Part shown: one piece after another, positions 22,369 through 34,879 of the stretch
Layout: every line of letters starts with the position of its first letter
How positions within the stretch are numbered: position 1 is the first letter of the stretch
Assembly (NCBI GenBank): GCA_036927565.1
Contig: JAYESD010000006.1
Coordinates: 100,599,353-100,663,352 of the forward strand
Source: Tuctoria greenei
Taxonomy: Eukaryota; Streptophyta; Magnoliopsida; Poales; Poaceae
Direction: 5' to 3'
DNA length: 64,000 nucleotides
Notes under the pieces: generated by a model
Seen by the model: only the letters and a program-made list of their open reading frames with translations
What the model was told of the DNA's origin: nothing
Database searches by the model: none
Position numbers and translations under genes: made by a program

Positions 22369-25300
22369 TCACAGGCTCTCCCCTAATCCCATGTCGGCTA
22401 CGTGTTCTCTGAACACATTGGGAGGGAGACCCTTGGTTAGCGGATCCGCAAACATTTGATTAGTTCTTATATGCTCGAGACTAATTGAATTATCCTGGAT
22501 TCTATCCTTTACAACATAATACTTAATGTCGATGTGTTTGGCAGCACCACTCAACTTGTTGTTGTGAGAGTATGTCACTGCTGGCTCATTATCGTAGTAT
22601 AACTTAAGTGGTTTGTGAATGTTGTCTACCACTCTTAGACCGGTAACAAATTTCTTAAGCTAAGATGCCTGTCCAGTGGCCTCATAAAAAGCTATGAACT
22701 CAGCATACATTGTGGACGATATAGTTATGACTTGCTTGGAGCTTCTCCACGATATAGCTCCATTCGCGAGGGTGAATATATAGTCTGATGTGGATTTCTT
22801 AGTATCCACACAACCCGCGTAATCTGAATCTGAGTAACCCACTATTTCTAATGGGTCTGACTTACTATACCTTAACATGAGGTTCTTAGTACCCTGAATG
22901 TATCTTAGAGCCTTCTTAAGTGCTTTCCAGTGGTCTAAGCTTGGATTACTTTGATATCTGCCAAGCATCCCAGTCACGAAAGCTAAGTCAGGTCACGTAC
23001 ATGTTTGAGCATACATTAAGCTTCCAACAGCAGAAGCATACGAAATTCCTCTCATCTGATCAACCTCATACTGATTCTTAGGTGATTGCGATTGTGAAAA
23101 TTTGTCACCCTTAACTATTGAGACAGGCGAGGGCTTACAACCTTGCATACCGTACTTTCTGAGCACGCTTTCTAAGTATGCCTTCTGAGATAATCCTAAT
23201 ACCCCCTTTCTTCGATCTCGGTGAATCTCAATCCCTAGTACATAGGAAGCTTCACATAAATCTTTCATCTCAAAGTTTGAGGACAAACACTTCTTAGTTT
23301 CTAAGAGTAGAATGACATCACTACTTGCCAGTAGTATGTCATCTACGTATAGTATGAGGAAAATAAATTTCCCATTCTTAAATTTAGCATAAATGCAGTT
23401 ATCCTCCTCATTTTCCTTAAACCCAAACTTTCTTATTGTCTCATCGAACTTTAGGTACCATTGCCTTGAAGCTTGCTTAAGTCCATAAATAGACTTCTTC
23501 AAGTGGCACCCCATGTGTTCCATACCCTCAATGACAAAACTCTTTGGTTGAGCCATGTAGACGTCCTCATAAAGATCCCCATTGAGGAACGCCGTCTTAA
23601 CATCCATTTGATGCAATTCTAAGTCGTAATGCGCTACTAATGCCATGATGATTCGAAATGAATCCTTAGATGACACAGGAGAGAAGGTCTTGTTATAATC
23701 AATACCTTCCCGTTGCGTGAATCCCTTAGCCACAAGCCTAGCCTTATACTTTTCGATCTTCCCTTTGGATTCATGCTTAATCTTGTAGACCCACTTACAG
23801 CCTACCGTTTTGGCTCCTTTAGGAATCTCTACTAAGTCCCAGACTTTGTTGGCACTCATGGATCTTATTTCATCTTCTATGGCTTTACGCCATTCGGATG
23901 ACTGAGGTCTACTCATGGCATCTTCGAAAGAGGTGGGATCATCCTCAACATGAATTTCTTCACTTAAGTATAACTGATAATCACTTGGAATTGCCGATCG
24001 TCTTACTCTTTGTGATCTTCTTATTTGTGCATCATCTGAGGGTTGAGGTTGTTGTTGAACCTCATCTTGTTCGACCACATCTTCAACAGGCTGAGGAGGT
24101 GGAACCTCACTTATTTCTGTTGTTGCCGATGGAGATGCAACGACAGGCGTTGTGTCACTAGTGGCAGGCACCCGTGGCACAACGACAGCAGGTAGGGTGA
24201 AAAAAGGCTCTTGAGTCACCGGAGCGGGTAGACTAATCCGCTCCTCCTCAATATCTATTTCACGCCGTACCGTGCTCCCCCTGATCATAGCATCTTCTAA
24301 GAATACGGCATGTCGTGTTTCTATGAACTTAGTATGCTTACCTGGACAATAGAACCTAAATCCTTTACTTTTTTCAGGATAGCCAATAAAATGGTAACTA
24401 ATTGTTCTAGAATCCAGTTTGCTTAAGTTCGGGTTGAACATCTTAGCCTCAGCTGGACATCTCCACACATGTAGATAGTTTAGTGAGGGCTTATGTCCTG
24501 TCCACATCTCATACGGTGTCTTAGGTACTAACTTAGATGGAACACAGTTAAGTACATGAATGGCGGTCTTTAAGGCATCCATCCATAAACTAACTGGTAG
24601 TGTAGAATAGCTTAACATGCTTCTCACCATGTCCATAAGCATACGATTTCGCCGTTCCGCTACACCGTTCTGTTGAGGTTCGCCCGGTGTAGAATATTGG
24701 GCTACTATGCCATTTTCCTATAAAAACCTCGCAAAAGGTCCAAGTACTTGGCCATAAGGGGTGTGTCGACTGTAGTACTCACCTCCACAGTCAGACCTTA
24801 CTACTTTAATCTTAACGTCGTGCTGATTTTCTACTTCAGCCTTAAATATCTTAAACTTATCCAACGCTTTGGATCGCTCCTTGATTGGATAAATATAGCC
24901 ATAACGACTAAACTCATCTGTAAATGTTATGAAGGAATCATAACCATCTATCGATGTCATGGGAAAAGTTCCACAAATATCTGCGTGGATTATTTCTAGG
25001 ACTCCCGAGCTACGTTTGACGTTTTTCTTAATATTTTTGGAGAATTTTCCTTTAATGCAGTCAATGCATTCCTCAGAATCTGAAAAGTTTAAGTGTGGAA
25101 GAATCGATTGAGATACTAATTGTTCGATCCTCCCCCTCGAAATATGGCATAAACGACAATGCCATAATTTCGACGAAGTATCTAAATCAATTCTTTTGCG
25201 TTTATTACGTCCTAAGTCGTTTTTAGACGAAACTTGATCATCACATATAGCAGACACATTCTCGTGAGTGGAAAATAAGTAGAGCATGTCTTGTCGGAAG

Positions 25301-25627
25301 GCAAGACCAATAATCTCATTATTATAACTGATAGAACACTTTACCAAAATGACAAATGTATCCTGAATCATCCAAACACGAAATTGAAATCAAGTTCCTT
25401 TCTAATGAAGGGACATAAAGAACATTATTTAGCCTAAGTACAAAACTACTAAGTAATCTAAGAGATAAGTCTCCAATGGCTTCGACTTCGGCTTCATGCC
25501 CATCTGCCACCTTAATCATTCTTTCCCTTCTTCTTATAGTTTTTATCGTACTTAATGCCTGCATTGAATTACAAATGTGCACAGTGGCACCTGAGTCAAT
25601 CCACCAAGTGGACCGTGAATAATTCAC
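22369..25627 (-). pseudogene. Copia pol: protease, integrase, RT, RNase H (element G)
   Basis: The protease active site WWIDSGATVHIC lies near 25590. A frameshift near 25350 follows, then one frame from 25371 to 22369. It has the integrase finger (WHCRLCHI, CIDCIKGK), the core (HADICGTF, SDCGGEY), RT with intact YVDDILLAS (near 23350) and RNase H (YSDSDYAG; YDNEPAV). In-frame stops occur at about 24718, 22993 and 22660. Catalytic motifs are otherwise kept. Overall length and domain order are normal for a Ty1/copia pol. The protein would copy and integrate the element in the nucleus if it were intact. Confidence 0.93.
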
Positions 25628-25853
25628 ATATAAAGCCTCATTTACAATAGTAATTATATCATTACCTTTCTTAGCACACCACTTAATGAATCCAACACAG
25701 TCCTTCTAGAAATGTTCATCTGAGCCACATAAGTGACACTTATCCTTGTCCCTCTTTTGAGAGGACTTGCCTATGAACTTATTTGCTGAAGAACTGGAGC
25801 CTGAAACCTTGAAGGAAGGTGGTTTGAGAGAGGCAAAGTATCTCTTTGCCTTT
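25628..25853 (-). pseudogene. Copia gag C-terminal part with zinc knuckle (element G)
   Basis: Continues the gag frame interrupted by element H. A basic stretch (KRYFASLKPP) precedes the zinc knuckle CHLCGSDEHF, which carries a TAG between the His and last Cys (about 25708). The frame then runs on into the protease. Confidence 0.85.
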
Positions 25854-27317
25854 TGAAAGCATCTAGACCCCCATAAGGTATGGTTTCGGTGATTAATGAC
25901 AACCATTGGATATTACTAATGAATTGTAGATGCAAGGTCTCTCATATCACTCATCACACTTAATGAACTCTATATGTATATCATCTACTGCTCATTGGAT
26001 ATAATTGGAGACCCCTAAACAAACTATTTCACAAGGTCAATCGATTATTATGAAGACTAAAAGAAAAAGCTCATATGTCAAAGTTATTCCATCAAAATTG
26101 ACAACACCCAAGACTTGGTAATCATTAGAAGAATATTTCAAACCAATGTATAAGAGGTCACTCGAGCAAATTCCAAAAGAATCACTTGGAACAACTCGAA
26201 GAAGACAAAATCAACTCACCGAATCAACCGATGTTTCCAGAAAACAATACATCAGTCGAGTTGGTTTAACAGAAGAAAAAGACCTCAGAACTTAGTACTC
26301 ACCAGATCATCTGATGATGAAGAAAGTGTTACGTCGGTCGATCAATATAGTAAGCAATTACTCTGGACCAAGTGTAACACCGGATCATACGATGTACAAC
26401 TATAACACATCGGTCGATCACTCCAGTAAGCATTATTTCTGGACCAATTTTGGATGAAGTGCCACCGGATCATCCGATGATGAGGCAAGTGTTACATCGC
26501 TCGAACAACGGTCATATCTGACACAGTGAATTAGCTAATTTGGATTCGACCGATGACAACTGAAGGGGGAACATCGGATCATCCAGTGTTCGCAGAACAG
26601 TGATGTCAGCCTACTTTTCCAACGGCTATTTCGTGGAGGCTGGCTATTTATACCCCTTCAACCAGTCATTTCGACAAGTCTTGATACCCAGAGCTACTCT
26701 ACACATTCTCAAGCATTCAAGACATTGAGCTACCACTTCTACATCATTTACACCACTTGTACACCAAGAGATAGGCTAGAACTTGCTAGAGATAGTGCTT
26801 GTGTGCTTCCATTCTTGGTGATTGGAGTCTCTAGTATAGTGAGAGCTGTAAGGGAGTGTCTCTTGGTGATTGTAATCACCGTGTAAGAGTCGGTGATTGA
26901 AGAGAGCCTTCTGGAGCTTGCCAACACGGTTGTGGAAGCCCAGAGGATCCAACTTGTACAAGTCTTGAGCTCCACCTTGTCGAGATTGGCGAAGGGAGAA
27001 GTTTAGTGAAGATTCCTGGTCTCAGTGACTTGGGAGTGGCTATACCCTTTGGTGGGTGCCACAACGTGGATGTAGGAAGATCTTGACGATCTTGCCGAAC
27101 CACGGGATAAATCTTCGTGTCTTCGTGTCTCCTCGGCAGTTTGCACACACTTTCTCTCCCGTTACACTTATGCATTTCATTTACCGCAAGATTACTATTC
27201 ACTTGAATGCATAGGTTGTTTGCATAGGGAATTGGGCTTTTAGTAGTTAAGTTTTTATTGATTTAATTTTTGAGAAGAAGCCCAATTCACCCTCCTCTTG
27301 GGCATTCGATCCTTACA
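25854..27317 (+). repeat. 5' LTR of element H
   Basis: 1464 bp, TGAAAGCATC...CCTTACA. It has repeated ACCGGATCATCCGATG-type palindromes at 26300-26600 and a TATA box TATTTATA at 26645-26652. Confidence 0.95.
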
Positions 27318-27318
27318 A

Positions 27319-27332
27319 TTGGTATCAGAGCA
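27319..27332 (+). promoter_or_regulatory. Primer binding site of element H
   Basis: TTGGTATCAGAGCA, initiator-Met type, one base after the LTR. Confidence 0.9.
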
Positions 27333-27377
27333 AGGTTGCTCATTGGATCATTCTAGCTTCACCGCTAGAGAGCTAAA

Positions 27378-28496
27378 ATGGCAAAAATTGGGGGTTCGGT
27401 TCCCATCTTCGAGGGCAAGAACTTTGCCTACTGGAAAGCACGCATGCGTGCTTATCTAGAGGCTATTGCTCCCGAGGTATGGGAAGCGACCCATGCGGGG
27501 TATGGTGAGCACAACTATGTAGGTGATCAAGTCAAATGGGATGCAAAAGCTAGAAATGCTATTTATGAATGCATTAGTCAAGATGTGTTTGCTAGGATTG
27601 CTAGCAAAGAAAAAGCGTGTGAAATTTGGGCTTTCTTTATTGAAATTCATGAGGGTTCTTCTCGTGTTAAAGAACTAAAATATCATATGCTTAAGGCCAA
27701 ATATGATGAGTTCAAAATGCTACCTCATGAAAATGTCAATGAAATGTTTTCTCGCTTAAATGTGCTTATTGAGGAAATTAATGCTCTTGATATTGCTTCT
27801 CTTGGCAAGGGACTCATCAACCGCAAGATTCTTATGCTCCTTCCTAAGCCAAAGTACAACATCATCAACTCCATGATTCAAAAGGAATCTCTTGATCACA
27901 TTGAAGTTTCAGAACTTATTGGAGAAATTCACGCTCATGAGATGAGTGTACTTGGGATGATGGAGGAATCATCTTCAAAGACAATTGCTCTAAAGGCTTC
28001 CACCAAAAAAGAGAATGCTAGGGAGAAGGACTTGTTGGAAGAAATTGAAAGTCTCCGCACTAGTGTGGCAAGACTATCTAAGGGAGAAGTCAAGCACAAA
28101 GAAATCCTCTTCCAACAAGCAAGGACCTTCAACAAGAGAGGACTTGGATCCTTCCCGGTGCCTAACAAAGGAAACGTGCACTCACCGGAGCTTAGAACAA
28201 GCTTCATAAAGGAAGTTGGTTCCTATTGCCAACATTGTGAGGTCACCGGTCACCATACAAGGGAGTGTCCTCTTCCTAACCGACCTTCTCCAAAATTGCC
28301 TACTAACTACAAGTCTATCTTTAATGATCACTATTATCTCTTGAGTAAAGTAGATGGCAAGGTGAAGGCAAGGTTCATTGGCAAGGACATGAAGGGCATG
28401 AAGGGGAAGCTCCCCAAGCAACTTTGGGTCCCAAAAACACTTGTATCACACATACAAGGACCTAAGTTGACTTGGGTGCCCAAAATCAAAAATTGA
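27378..28496 (+). CDS. Intact copia gag, 372 aa (element H)
   Basis: Uninterrupted from an ATG 46 bases after the primer site. Residues 1-40 hold the copia gag start (FEGKNFAYWKARM). About residues 50-200 form the helical gag polypeptide domain (UBN2/gag-polypeptide family), with NVNEMFSRLNVLIEEI typical. Residues about 210-245 look coiled-coil. A complete CX2CX4HX4C zinc knuckle, CQHCEVTGHHTREC, lies at about residues 284-297. A basic tail ends in LWVPKT and LTWVPKIKN, repeated before the stop. It would form the virus-like particle and bind the RNA. It is the only clearly intact retrotransposon gene in the window. Confidence 0.9.
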   Translation: MAKIGGSVPIFEGKNFAYWKARMRAYLEAIAPEVWEATHAGYGEHNYVGDQVKWDAKARNAIYECISQDVFARIASKEKACEIWAFFIEIHEGSSRVKELKYHMLKAKYDEFKMLPHENVNEMFSRLNVLIEEINALDIASLGKGLINRKILMLLPKPKYNIINSMIQKESLDHIEVSELIGEIHAHEMSVLGMMEESSSKTIALKASTKKENAREKDLLEEIESLRTSVARLSKGEVKHKEILFQQARTFNKRGLGSFPVPNKGNVHSPELRTSFIKEVGSYCQHCEVTGHHTRECPLPNRPSPKLPTNYKSIFNDHYYLLSKVDGKVKARFIGKDMKGMKGKLPKQLWVPKTLVSHIQGPKLTWVPKIKN

Positions 28497-28499
28497 TTT

Positions 28500-28828
28500 C
28501 ATGTGTGTAGGTGAACCACAAAGCCGAAGGAAAGCATTGAGTACTCGATAGCGGGTTCACTCAACACATGATCGGCAACGATGGTATGTTCACCTCCATA
28601 GAGAACCCCGACAATGATGAACAAGTCACCTTTGGTGATAATTCTAAGGGGAAGGTAATTCGGTTGGGTAATATTGTATTTTCACATGGTTTATTTATTT
28701 CAAATGTGTTGCATGTTAAGTCACTTAGTTTCAATTTGCTTTCTATTGCACAATTTTGTGATCTTGGACTAACGTGCACCTTTAGCAAGAATGATGTTGC
28801 TGTGACTAGTGAAACGAGCAATGCTTGA
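28500..28828 (+). pseudogene. Copia protease fragment (element H)
   Basis: A TGA at 28538 sits just before the active site VLDSGFTQHM. The domain is then open to 28828, including the VLHVKSLSFNLLSIAQ motif. It ends at a deletion junction with the integrase C-terminus; the GAG-pre-integrase and catalytic core are missing. Confidence 0.85.
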
Positions 28829-30302
28829 TGACTATGGCACGTCCGAGAAGTTTTGGGCCGAAGCAATCAACACGGCGTGCCATGCCGCAAATCGGGTCTA
28901 TCTACACTGACTACTTCAAAAGACCCCGTACGAACTTCTCATTGGGAGAAACCCCAACATCTCCTATTTCCGAGTCTTCGGGTGCAAGTGCTACATCTAC
29001 CGCAAGAAAAGGCTCGGTAAGTTTGAAAGAAGATGTGATGTTGGTATTTTTCTTGGTTATGCATCAAACTCAAAAGCATATCGAGTATTCAACCAAACCT
29101 CCGGTTTAGTTGAGGAAAGTTGTGATGTTGAGTTTGATGAAACTAATGGCTCCCAAGAGGAGAGTTTTGGTCATGATGAAATAGATGATGAGCCTCTACG
29201 AGAAGCTATTAAGAACATGACCATTGGAGACATCAAGCCTAAAGTTGAGGAGAGCCATGATCAAGGGGGAGCTTCAAGTTCCAACATCAACACATCTATG
29301 GCACCTCAAGTTGATGAGGAAGAAAAAGATGATCCATTACTGACACAAGATTCACAAGCCACACAACATCAAGAAGAAGAACAAGTCCATTATCAAGTCC
29401 AACCACAAGAAGAGCAACACGCGTCACCACCGCCAAGTGCTTCACAACCACTTATGAGGCATGGACGCATATCCAAGGCGCATCCGATTGATCAAATCAT
29501 CGGAAGTCCATCAAGGGGAGTAAGTACACGTTCTCGCCATTTCGCTACATTTTGTGAGCACTACTTGTTTGTTTCATGTGTAGAACCCACTCACATTGAG
29601 GAAGCACTCCAAGATCCAAATTGGGTGATGGCCATGCAAGAAGAACTTAACAACTTCATCCGCTATGAAGTTTGGGTGTTGAAGGAGCGACCCAAGGACA
29701 AGAACGTCATCGGAACAAAGTGGGTGTACCGTAACAAACAAGACGAGAACGGTGTTGTGGTCCGCAACAAGGAAAGACTTGTGGCCAAGGGTTTCCCGCA
29801 AGTTGAAGGACTATACTTTGGAGAAACATTTGCTCTGGTCGCTCAACTAGAAGCTATCCGTATACTTCTTGCTTTTGCATCACATCATAACATAAAACTT
29901 TATCAAATGGATGTGAAAAGTGCCTTTCTTAATGGTTATATTAACGAGCTTGTTTATGTTGAACAACCTCCTGGGTTTGAAGATCCGAGGAATCCTAATC
30001 ATGTGTTTAGGTTGCACAAGGTGCTCTACGGGCTCAAGCAAGCACCTAGGGTGTGGTATGAACGACTACAGGATTTCTTGATCATGCAAGGATTCAAGAT
30101 CAGGAGGGTGGGAACTACACTCTTCACCAAAGATATCGACGGAGAATTATTTATTTGTCAAATTCATGTCGATGATATTATTTTTGGTTCAACTAACGAA
30201 GCTCTTAGCCATGAGTTTTGCAAAATGATGTTTAGGGAATTTGAGATGTCGATGAATGGAGAGCTCAACTTCTTCCTTGGATTTCAAATCAAGCAACTTT
30301 GA
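28821..30302 (+). pseudogene. Integrase C-terminus plus reverse transcriptase (element H)
   Basis: One frame with a TGA at 28908. It begins at a late integrase segment (EKFWAEAINTACHAANR), runs through an acidic linker and reaches RT (EALQDPNWVMAMQEEL near 29600; KLYQMDVKSAFLNG near 29900). The catalytic YVDD is HVDD (IHVDDIIFGS near 30168), and the upstream DFDETFAPVAR motif is altered. Both changes argue against activity. A stop at 30300 truncates the domain. Confidence 0.9.
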
Positions 30303-30370
30303 GAGGGAACCTTCATCTATCAAGAAAAGTATACCAAGCACCCCTTGAAGAAATTTGAGATGGGAGATTG

Positions 30371-31112
30371 TAGCTCAAGAAGTACTCCAATGGCAACAAA
30401 TTGTCATCGAACGCGGATAAGGACAGTAAACCTGTTGACCAATCTAATTACCGTTCTATGATTGGCTCATTGCTTTATCTTACCGCATCTAGGCCCGATA
30501 TCATGTTTAGTGTATGCTTGTGTGCTCGCTTTCAAGCGGCACCTAAAGAATCGCATCGGAAGGCGGTCTTTAGGATACTTCGGTATCTCAAGCATACTCC
30601 AAGTGTAGGCCTGTGGTACCCTAAAGGTGCAAATTTCCATCTCTTGGGTTACTCGGATTCGAACTTTACCAGATGCCGTGTGGATCGCAAGAGTACCTCC
30701 GGTGGGTGCCACTTGCTTGGGCGTTCCCTTGTATCTTGGTCTAGCAAGAAGCAAAATTCCGTTGCTTTGTCCACTGTGGAAGCGGAATATATAGCGGCAG
30801 GTGCATGTTGTGCCCAAATTATTTATATGAAGCAAACCCTTTTGGACTTTGGTATTAAACTTGGTTGTGTACCTCTCCTTTTTCATAATGAAAGTGCGGT
30901 TAATATTGCTAAAAACCCCGTTCAACACTCCCGCACTAAGCACAAGATATTCGCCATCATTTCTTGCGGGACCATGAAGCTAAGGGAGACATCTCCCTGC
31001 GAGGTGTTAGGTCCGAAGAACAATTGATGGATATCTTCAATAAACCACTTGATGAGAAAACTTTTTCTAGACTAAGAAGTGAATTAAATGTGCTAGATGC
31101 ATCGAACGTCAT
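30371..31112 (+). pseudogene. RNase H (element H)
   Basis: After a frameshift, the connection region and RNase H are readable from 30401 (SRPDIMFSVCLCARFQA, YSDSNFTRC, STVEAEYIAAG). The usual DNESA reads HNESA near 30890. A second frameshift after about 30950 moves the end to another frame that closes near 31112. Confidence 0.9.
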
Positions 31113-31726
31113 GTAAGTTGCCATGGTCATGTAAGAATGCATCACATATAGGTCTTGTCTAACTTTAAAAGGATAGGGGCGAGCAAGGGTTAGCTTGGGA
31201 TGGAGGTTCTTTTGGGTTTCCCAAGGCTTGGAGAGTGGCTCTCCCTGAAGAAGCCTTTGAAAGGTTCAAATTTGTCAAGATAGATTTAATTTATGTCTTG
31301 CATGATGCCTGCCATATAGACTTGCACTCATGTTTAATTTCCTGCATTAAACTGTTTGGCATTGCATACGGTATTTTGTCACAAATGGGAAACCCACTTC
31401 ATGAGAAAGAGACTTGTTTGAAATGCAATATCTCAACTCATATGATGTGGAAAGAACAAAATGTTAGGTGCGTTAATGCCTAAAGGAACATGCTTTAAAG
31501 AGATAGAAGTCTTCATCCTCTAGCTCACAAAGCATGGGCCTTACATTTTATTTGGATTTCTTCCTTAATTTCTTCGGTGTTCTATTTGATTTAGGGCTTA
31601 GCCAAGTTATTGGCAACTAGTCTTTTTGAGGGGTAAGGGGTTGCCCAAAAAGTCCTGAGACATGTGTTTCTTATTGTTTGTTTGTTTGAGTCAAAGGACA
31701 TATATGGGATGTTGCTGTTTTGTAGT
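31113..31726 (+). other. Spacer after RNase H (element H)
   Basis: No coding feature. It contains a purine-rich stretch near 31170-31210, which could be an additional internal purine tract. Confidence 0.4.
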
Positions 31727-32050
31727 CATCGGATTATCCGATGCTCAGGCCAGAAGCATCATCGGATCAGTTTGTGCTCAAGTGCCAATGGTCAGCTCAG
31801 TCAGAAAGTCAAATCAACCGACGAGTTCATTCTGAGAAACATCGGAGCATCTGATGTTCATATTTCTGGAGTTGTGCCAAAACCAACCGATGCTTATCCT
31901 TTCCTCGTCGGATCATCTGATGCCAATGGTGCCTCTGGAATACCCTTACTGTACCATTCGACTGATGCTCCTCCCAACTAACGTCGGTTCATCCGATGTT
32001 AAAATTTGAGCTAGGGTTCGGGCCCCACCTATTTAGCGCGCCGCTTCATT
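31727..32050 (+). promoter_or_regulatory. LTR-type palindrome cluster before the 3' ORF (element H)
   Basis: CATCGGATTATCCGATG near 31725, ATCATCGGATCA, GTCGGATCATCTGATG and GTCGGTTCATCCGATG near 31983 are copies of the palindromes in this element's own LTR (ACCGGATCATCCGATG). The last is followed by CTATTTAG (32029-32036), similar to the LTR's CTATTTATA, and then a CT-rich leader. An internal promoter is inferred. Confidence 0.55.
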
Positions 32051-32371
32051 CCACTTTCTCTCTCCGCCGCCGCCACTCCGTGCTTCACCCTGCAACCGCC
32101 CTCCGGCCGTCGCCGCCACTCAGCACCGCTGCCCCACGCAGCGCCGCCGCCGCCTCCCCACGCTTCACTGCCGCAGCACCACTGCCGCCGCCCTTCACCG
32201 CCGCCGCACCACCGCCGCCGCCCTAAGCGTCGCCCGCCACTCCACGCCCCCTAAGAGCCCCATTGTTGTCCAGCGACTTCCCCGCTAGGATTCGCCCGAC
32301 CTCTACGTTCTTTGTGTCGCCGTCTCGTGCGATCGGCTTCGTTGTCCCGAGACCTCATCTTCGTCGTCGTC

Positions 32372-34540
32372 ATGGGTCGTGACAAGAAGGGAAAGGGCAA
32401 GGCTATTGAGGAGCCGACCGCTAAGAAGCAGAAGTTGTCGAAGGAAGAGAAGAAAGCTTTGATGGTCGCTCGCACCGCTGAGGAGTGAGAGCGTGGCCGA
32501 GGAGGATCGCTGAGGATCCGGGAGGCCCGACAGAGGCAGCCTCCGGTGCCTGAGGAGCCAGAGGAGGAAGAGGAGCCTGAAGTGCCACTTGTTCACCGGC
32601 GCTCAGTCAGGACCCGTGGGGGTCATCCAACTGCAGCCCCGAGACCGAGACCCTCTGCAGTTGACCTTCAGGAGGACAGGGCGGCCCAGAGAGCCGTCTA
32701 TGAGATGGACACCAATATCCGAGTTGGTGAGGGTGTCCGCCTGACTGATTACAGGAAGTTGAAGGCCAAGCAGCTCAGGAAACTCAGATGGAGCATTTTA
32801 CTTGAGGAGTGGTTCCCGCAACCCAGAGAGTCACTTGTGGACAGTCGCTTCTAGACCCTGACACAGACATCGCTGTACGAGACATACAAACGTCGGGGCC
32901 ATAAGCTCTTCCAGCATAACTTTCTTGACTGGGATCAGCTTGCACTTGCAGCCAGGACAGAGATTCGCCCTTACTTTGAGAGGTACAGAGGACTAGTGGA
33001 GCTGATGTCTTACCAGCGGGGTGCCTACGTGGAGGACTGAGTCCGAGTGTTCTATTACACACTCTACATTTCTAAGGGCCGCAGATCCATTGATTTTATG
33101 TTCATGGGCCAGCATCACCACTTGACTCGACATACCTTGGGACAGCTGCTAGGAGTGGATCTCCATGACACATGCCTGCACGAGAGAGTATATGGACAGG
33201 CTGACCCACCGAGGAGGCCGCTCACTGGAGGTGTGGCACCACCTTATGAGGAGATACGATCATTGTTTGCTCAGCCCTTCTCTCCAGACCATCCGAGGGT
33301 GCCAGCTCTACTCACTCCAGCTGCGCGCACTGTGCACCTTGCCTTGCGCCGCACACTTCTACCGAGGTCTGGATACTTTGAGGGGTTCACCAGTTTGCAG
33401 CAGACCCCTCTATTCTATGTCATGAATGGGATGGAGTTCGACATTGTGGATATCCTTATCTGTGAGATGGATGACGTCATTACCGATGGAGTTGGGATGA
33501 TGAGGTAGCTTGTGTTTGGCCACTGGATCAGTCACTTGCTCTACTTGATAGCTCCAGAGGGGTGCGCCGTGCGTGACAGTCTCACCGACGAGAGCGTCAC
33601 ACAGTTCGGGCACTACCGTGCTCCAGCTCCTGGAGACCGCCGCCTTGGCCGTCCAGTTGAGCATCAAGTCTGTGCTCGTCTATCTGAGGAATATTGGTCA
33701 GACCTGGAGAAGGAAGATGAGATCATAGCACAGGCTGAGGCTTAGGGTGGGGATCTGCAGCACATCTGGTCTGAGAGTGACACTAGTGACAGTGTCGAGG
33801 AGTACTTCCCACCTTCTCCCTCACCCAGGTAGCACGACACGGATGCTGGAGGCTCGACTGCACCACCACCTACTCCACCTTCGGTGTTCGAGGCACAGGT
33901 CTCTCAGCCATCTGAGCTCACTTCTCTACTTCAGCAGATGGTTGAGCAGTAGCGACTGGATAGGCTTGCAGCTAAGCAGGCCAGAGCTGAGAAGGGTGCG
34001 CGTCTCTTGGAGCTCCAGGAGCAACAACAGGAGATGCAGCGACAGATTGCCCGGGAGAGGCGAGAGGACACTGACAGGCTCACTGGACTGATAGACCAGA
34101 TGCACCAGCATTCTCTTGACTAGCAGCAGCAGACGCAGCAGGCCATGATGGGCATCCTGGGGTTGATCACCAACCTCTACACTCAGACCGGGATTGCTCT
34201 ACCGTCACAGCTTCTGGGTCTAGCTCCAGGTCCGCCTGTCCTGGCTCCAGTCTCAGCGCCAGTGCCGACCACGCCGATACCGACGATCAACATGTCACCA
34301 CTGCTTGCTCCAGGTGCACCGATCCACTCTCCCCTGCCGGCTGCGACACTCTTCCAGCAGACTCGGACTTCTGTTGTCAGTGCCCCATTACCCGCAGTCC
34401 AGACTCAGCAGGCACTAACAGCAGCTCCCACAGCACCCGTCACCTCTACTCCAACCTCAGCAGCAGCAGGCAGCAGCTCCGACGACAGCATCCCCGACGG
34501 CGACCAGCTCGTCATCGCCCCGAGCGCTCAGGATCCTTAG
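32372..34540 (+). pseudogene. 3' ORF of Sirevirus-like element H, 723 codons with 8 stops
   Basis: A single reading frame with no frameshift, interrupted by stops at about 32486, 32852, 33038, 33506, 33743, 33830, 33950 and 34121 (six TAG, two TGA). It has a basic start (MGRDKKGKGKAIEEP), an acidic Pro/Glu segment and a core with VFYYTLYISKGRRSIDF near 33047, FDIVDILICEMDDVITDG near 33440 and GHWISHLLYLIAPEG. A Gln/Glu/Arg-rich coiled coil (33900-34110) and a Pro/Ala/Thr-rich tail follow. The position is that of the env-like gene of Sireviruses, yet no signal peptide or membrane segment is seen. The core pattern resembles the 3' ORFs of J and C. Confidence 0.7.
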
Positions 34541-34552
34541 GCACTCGACTTC

Positions 34553-34588
34553 CTTTTTTGGCGTCTTGATGCCAAAGGGGGAGAAGAG
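34553..34588 (+). promoter_or_regulatory. Conserved hairpin and purine tract after the 3' ORF (element H)
   Basis: GGCGTCTTGATGCC can fold as a short stem and runs directly into AAAGGGGGAGA. TTGATGCCAAAGGGGGAGA is identical in element J (52030-52048). It resembles a second purine tract. Confidence 0.6.
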
Positions 34589-34879
34589 TCAGGGGGAGGG
34601 GTAAGGGGTAGCTTAGACCCAGGGGGAGTCCTAGTTGTAGGGGGAGTATTTGTTTTGGGAGTCTTTTGTAATTTGGTGATTTGCTACTCTTTTGCTATTT
34701 CATTGAGTATTCGTGTGCCTCTTAATTCTCTTGTGCTTTATTGGTAGTTTTTTGAGCCTTCAAGTTTCGTGTGCTGGATCTTGTACTTATTGCATATCCT
34801 CTTGAGTATCGTATTCTTAAATTCAGTACTATTATGCTTTACTCATTGTGTTGTCATCAATCACCAAAAAGGGGGAGAT

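Noticed and set aside
23898..24161. Plus-strand ORF of 87 codons
   Set aside because: Antisense to the intact-looking integrase/RT linker of element G.
22369..25627. Active autonomous status for element G
   Set aside because: Catalytic motifs are kept, but a frameshift, three pol stops, two gag stops and the insertion of H make it non-functional.
32251..32596. Minus-strand ORFs opposite the 3' ORF of H
   Set aside because: The plus-strand frame is continuous for 723 codons and has the family layout; these are shadows.
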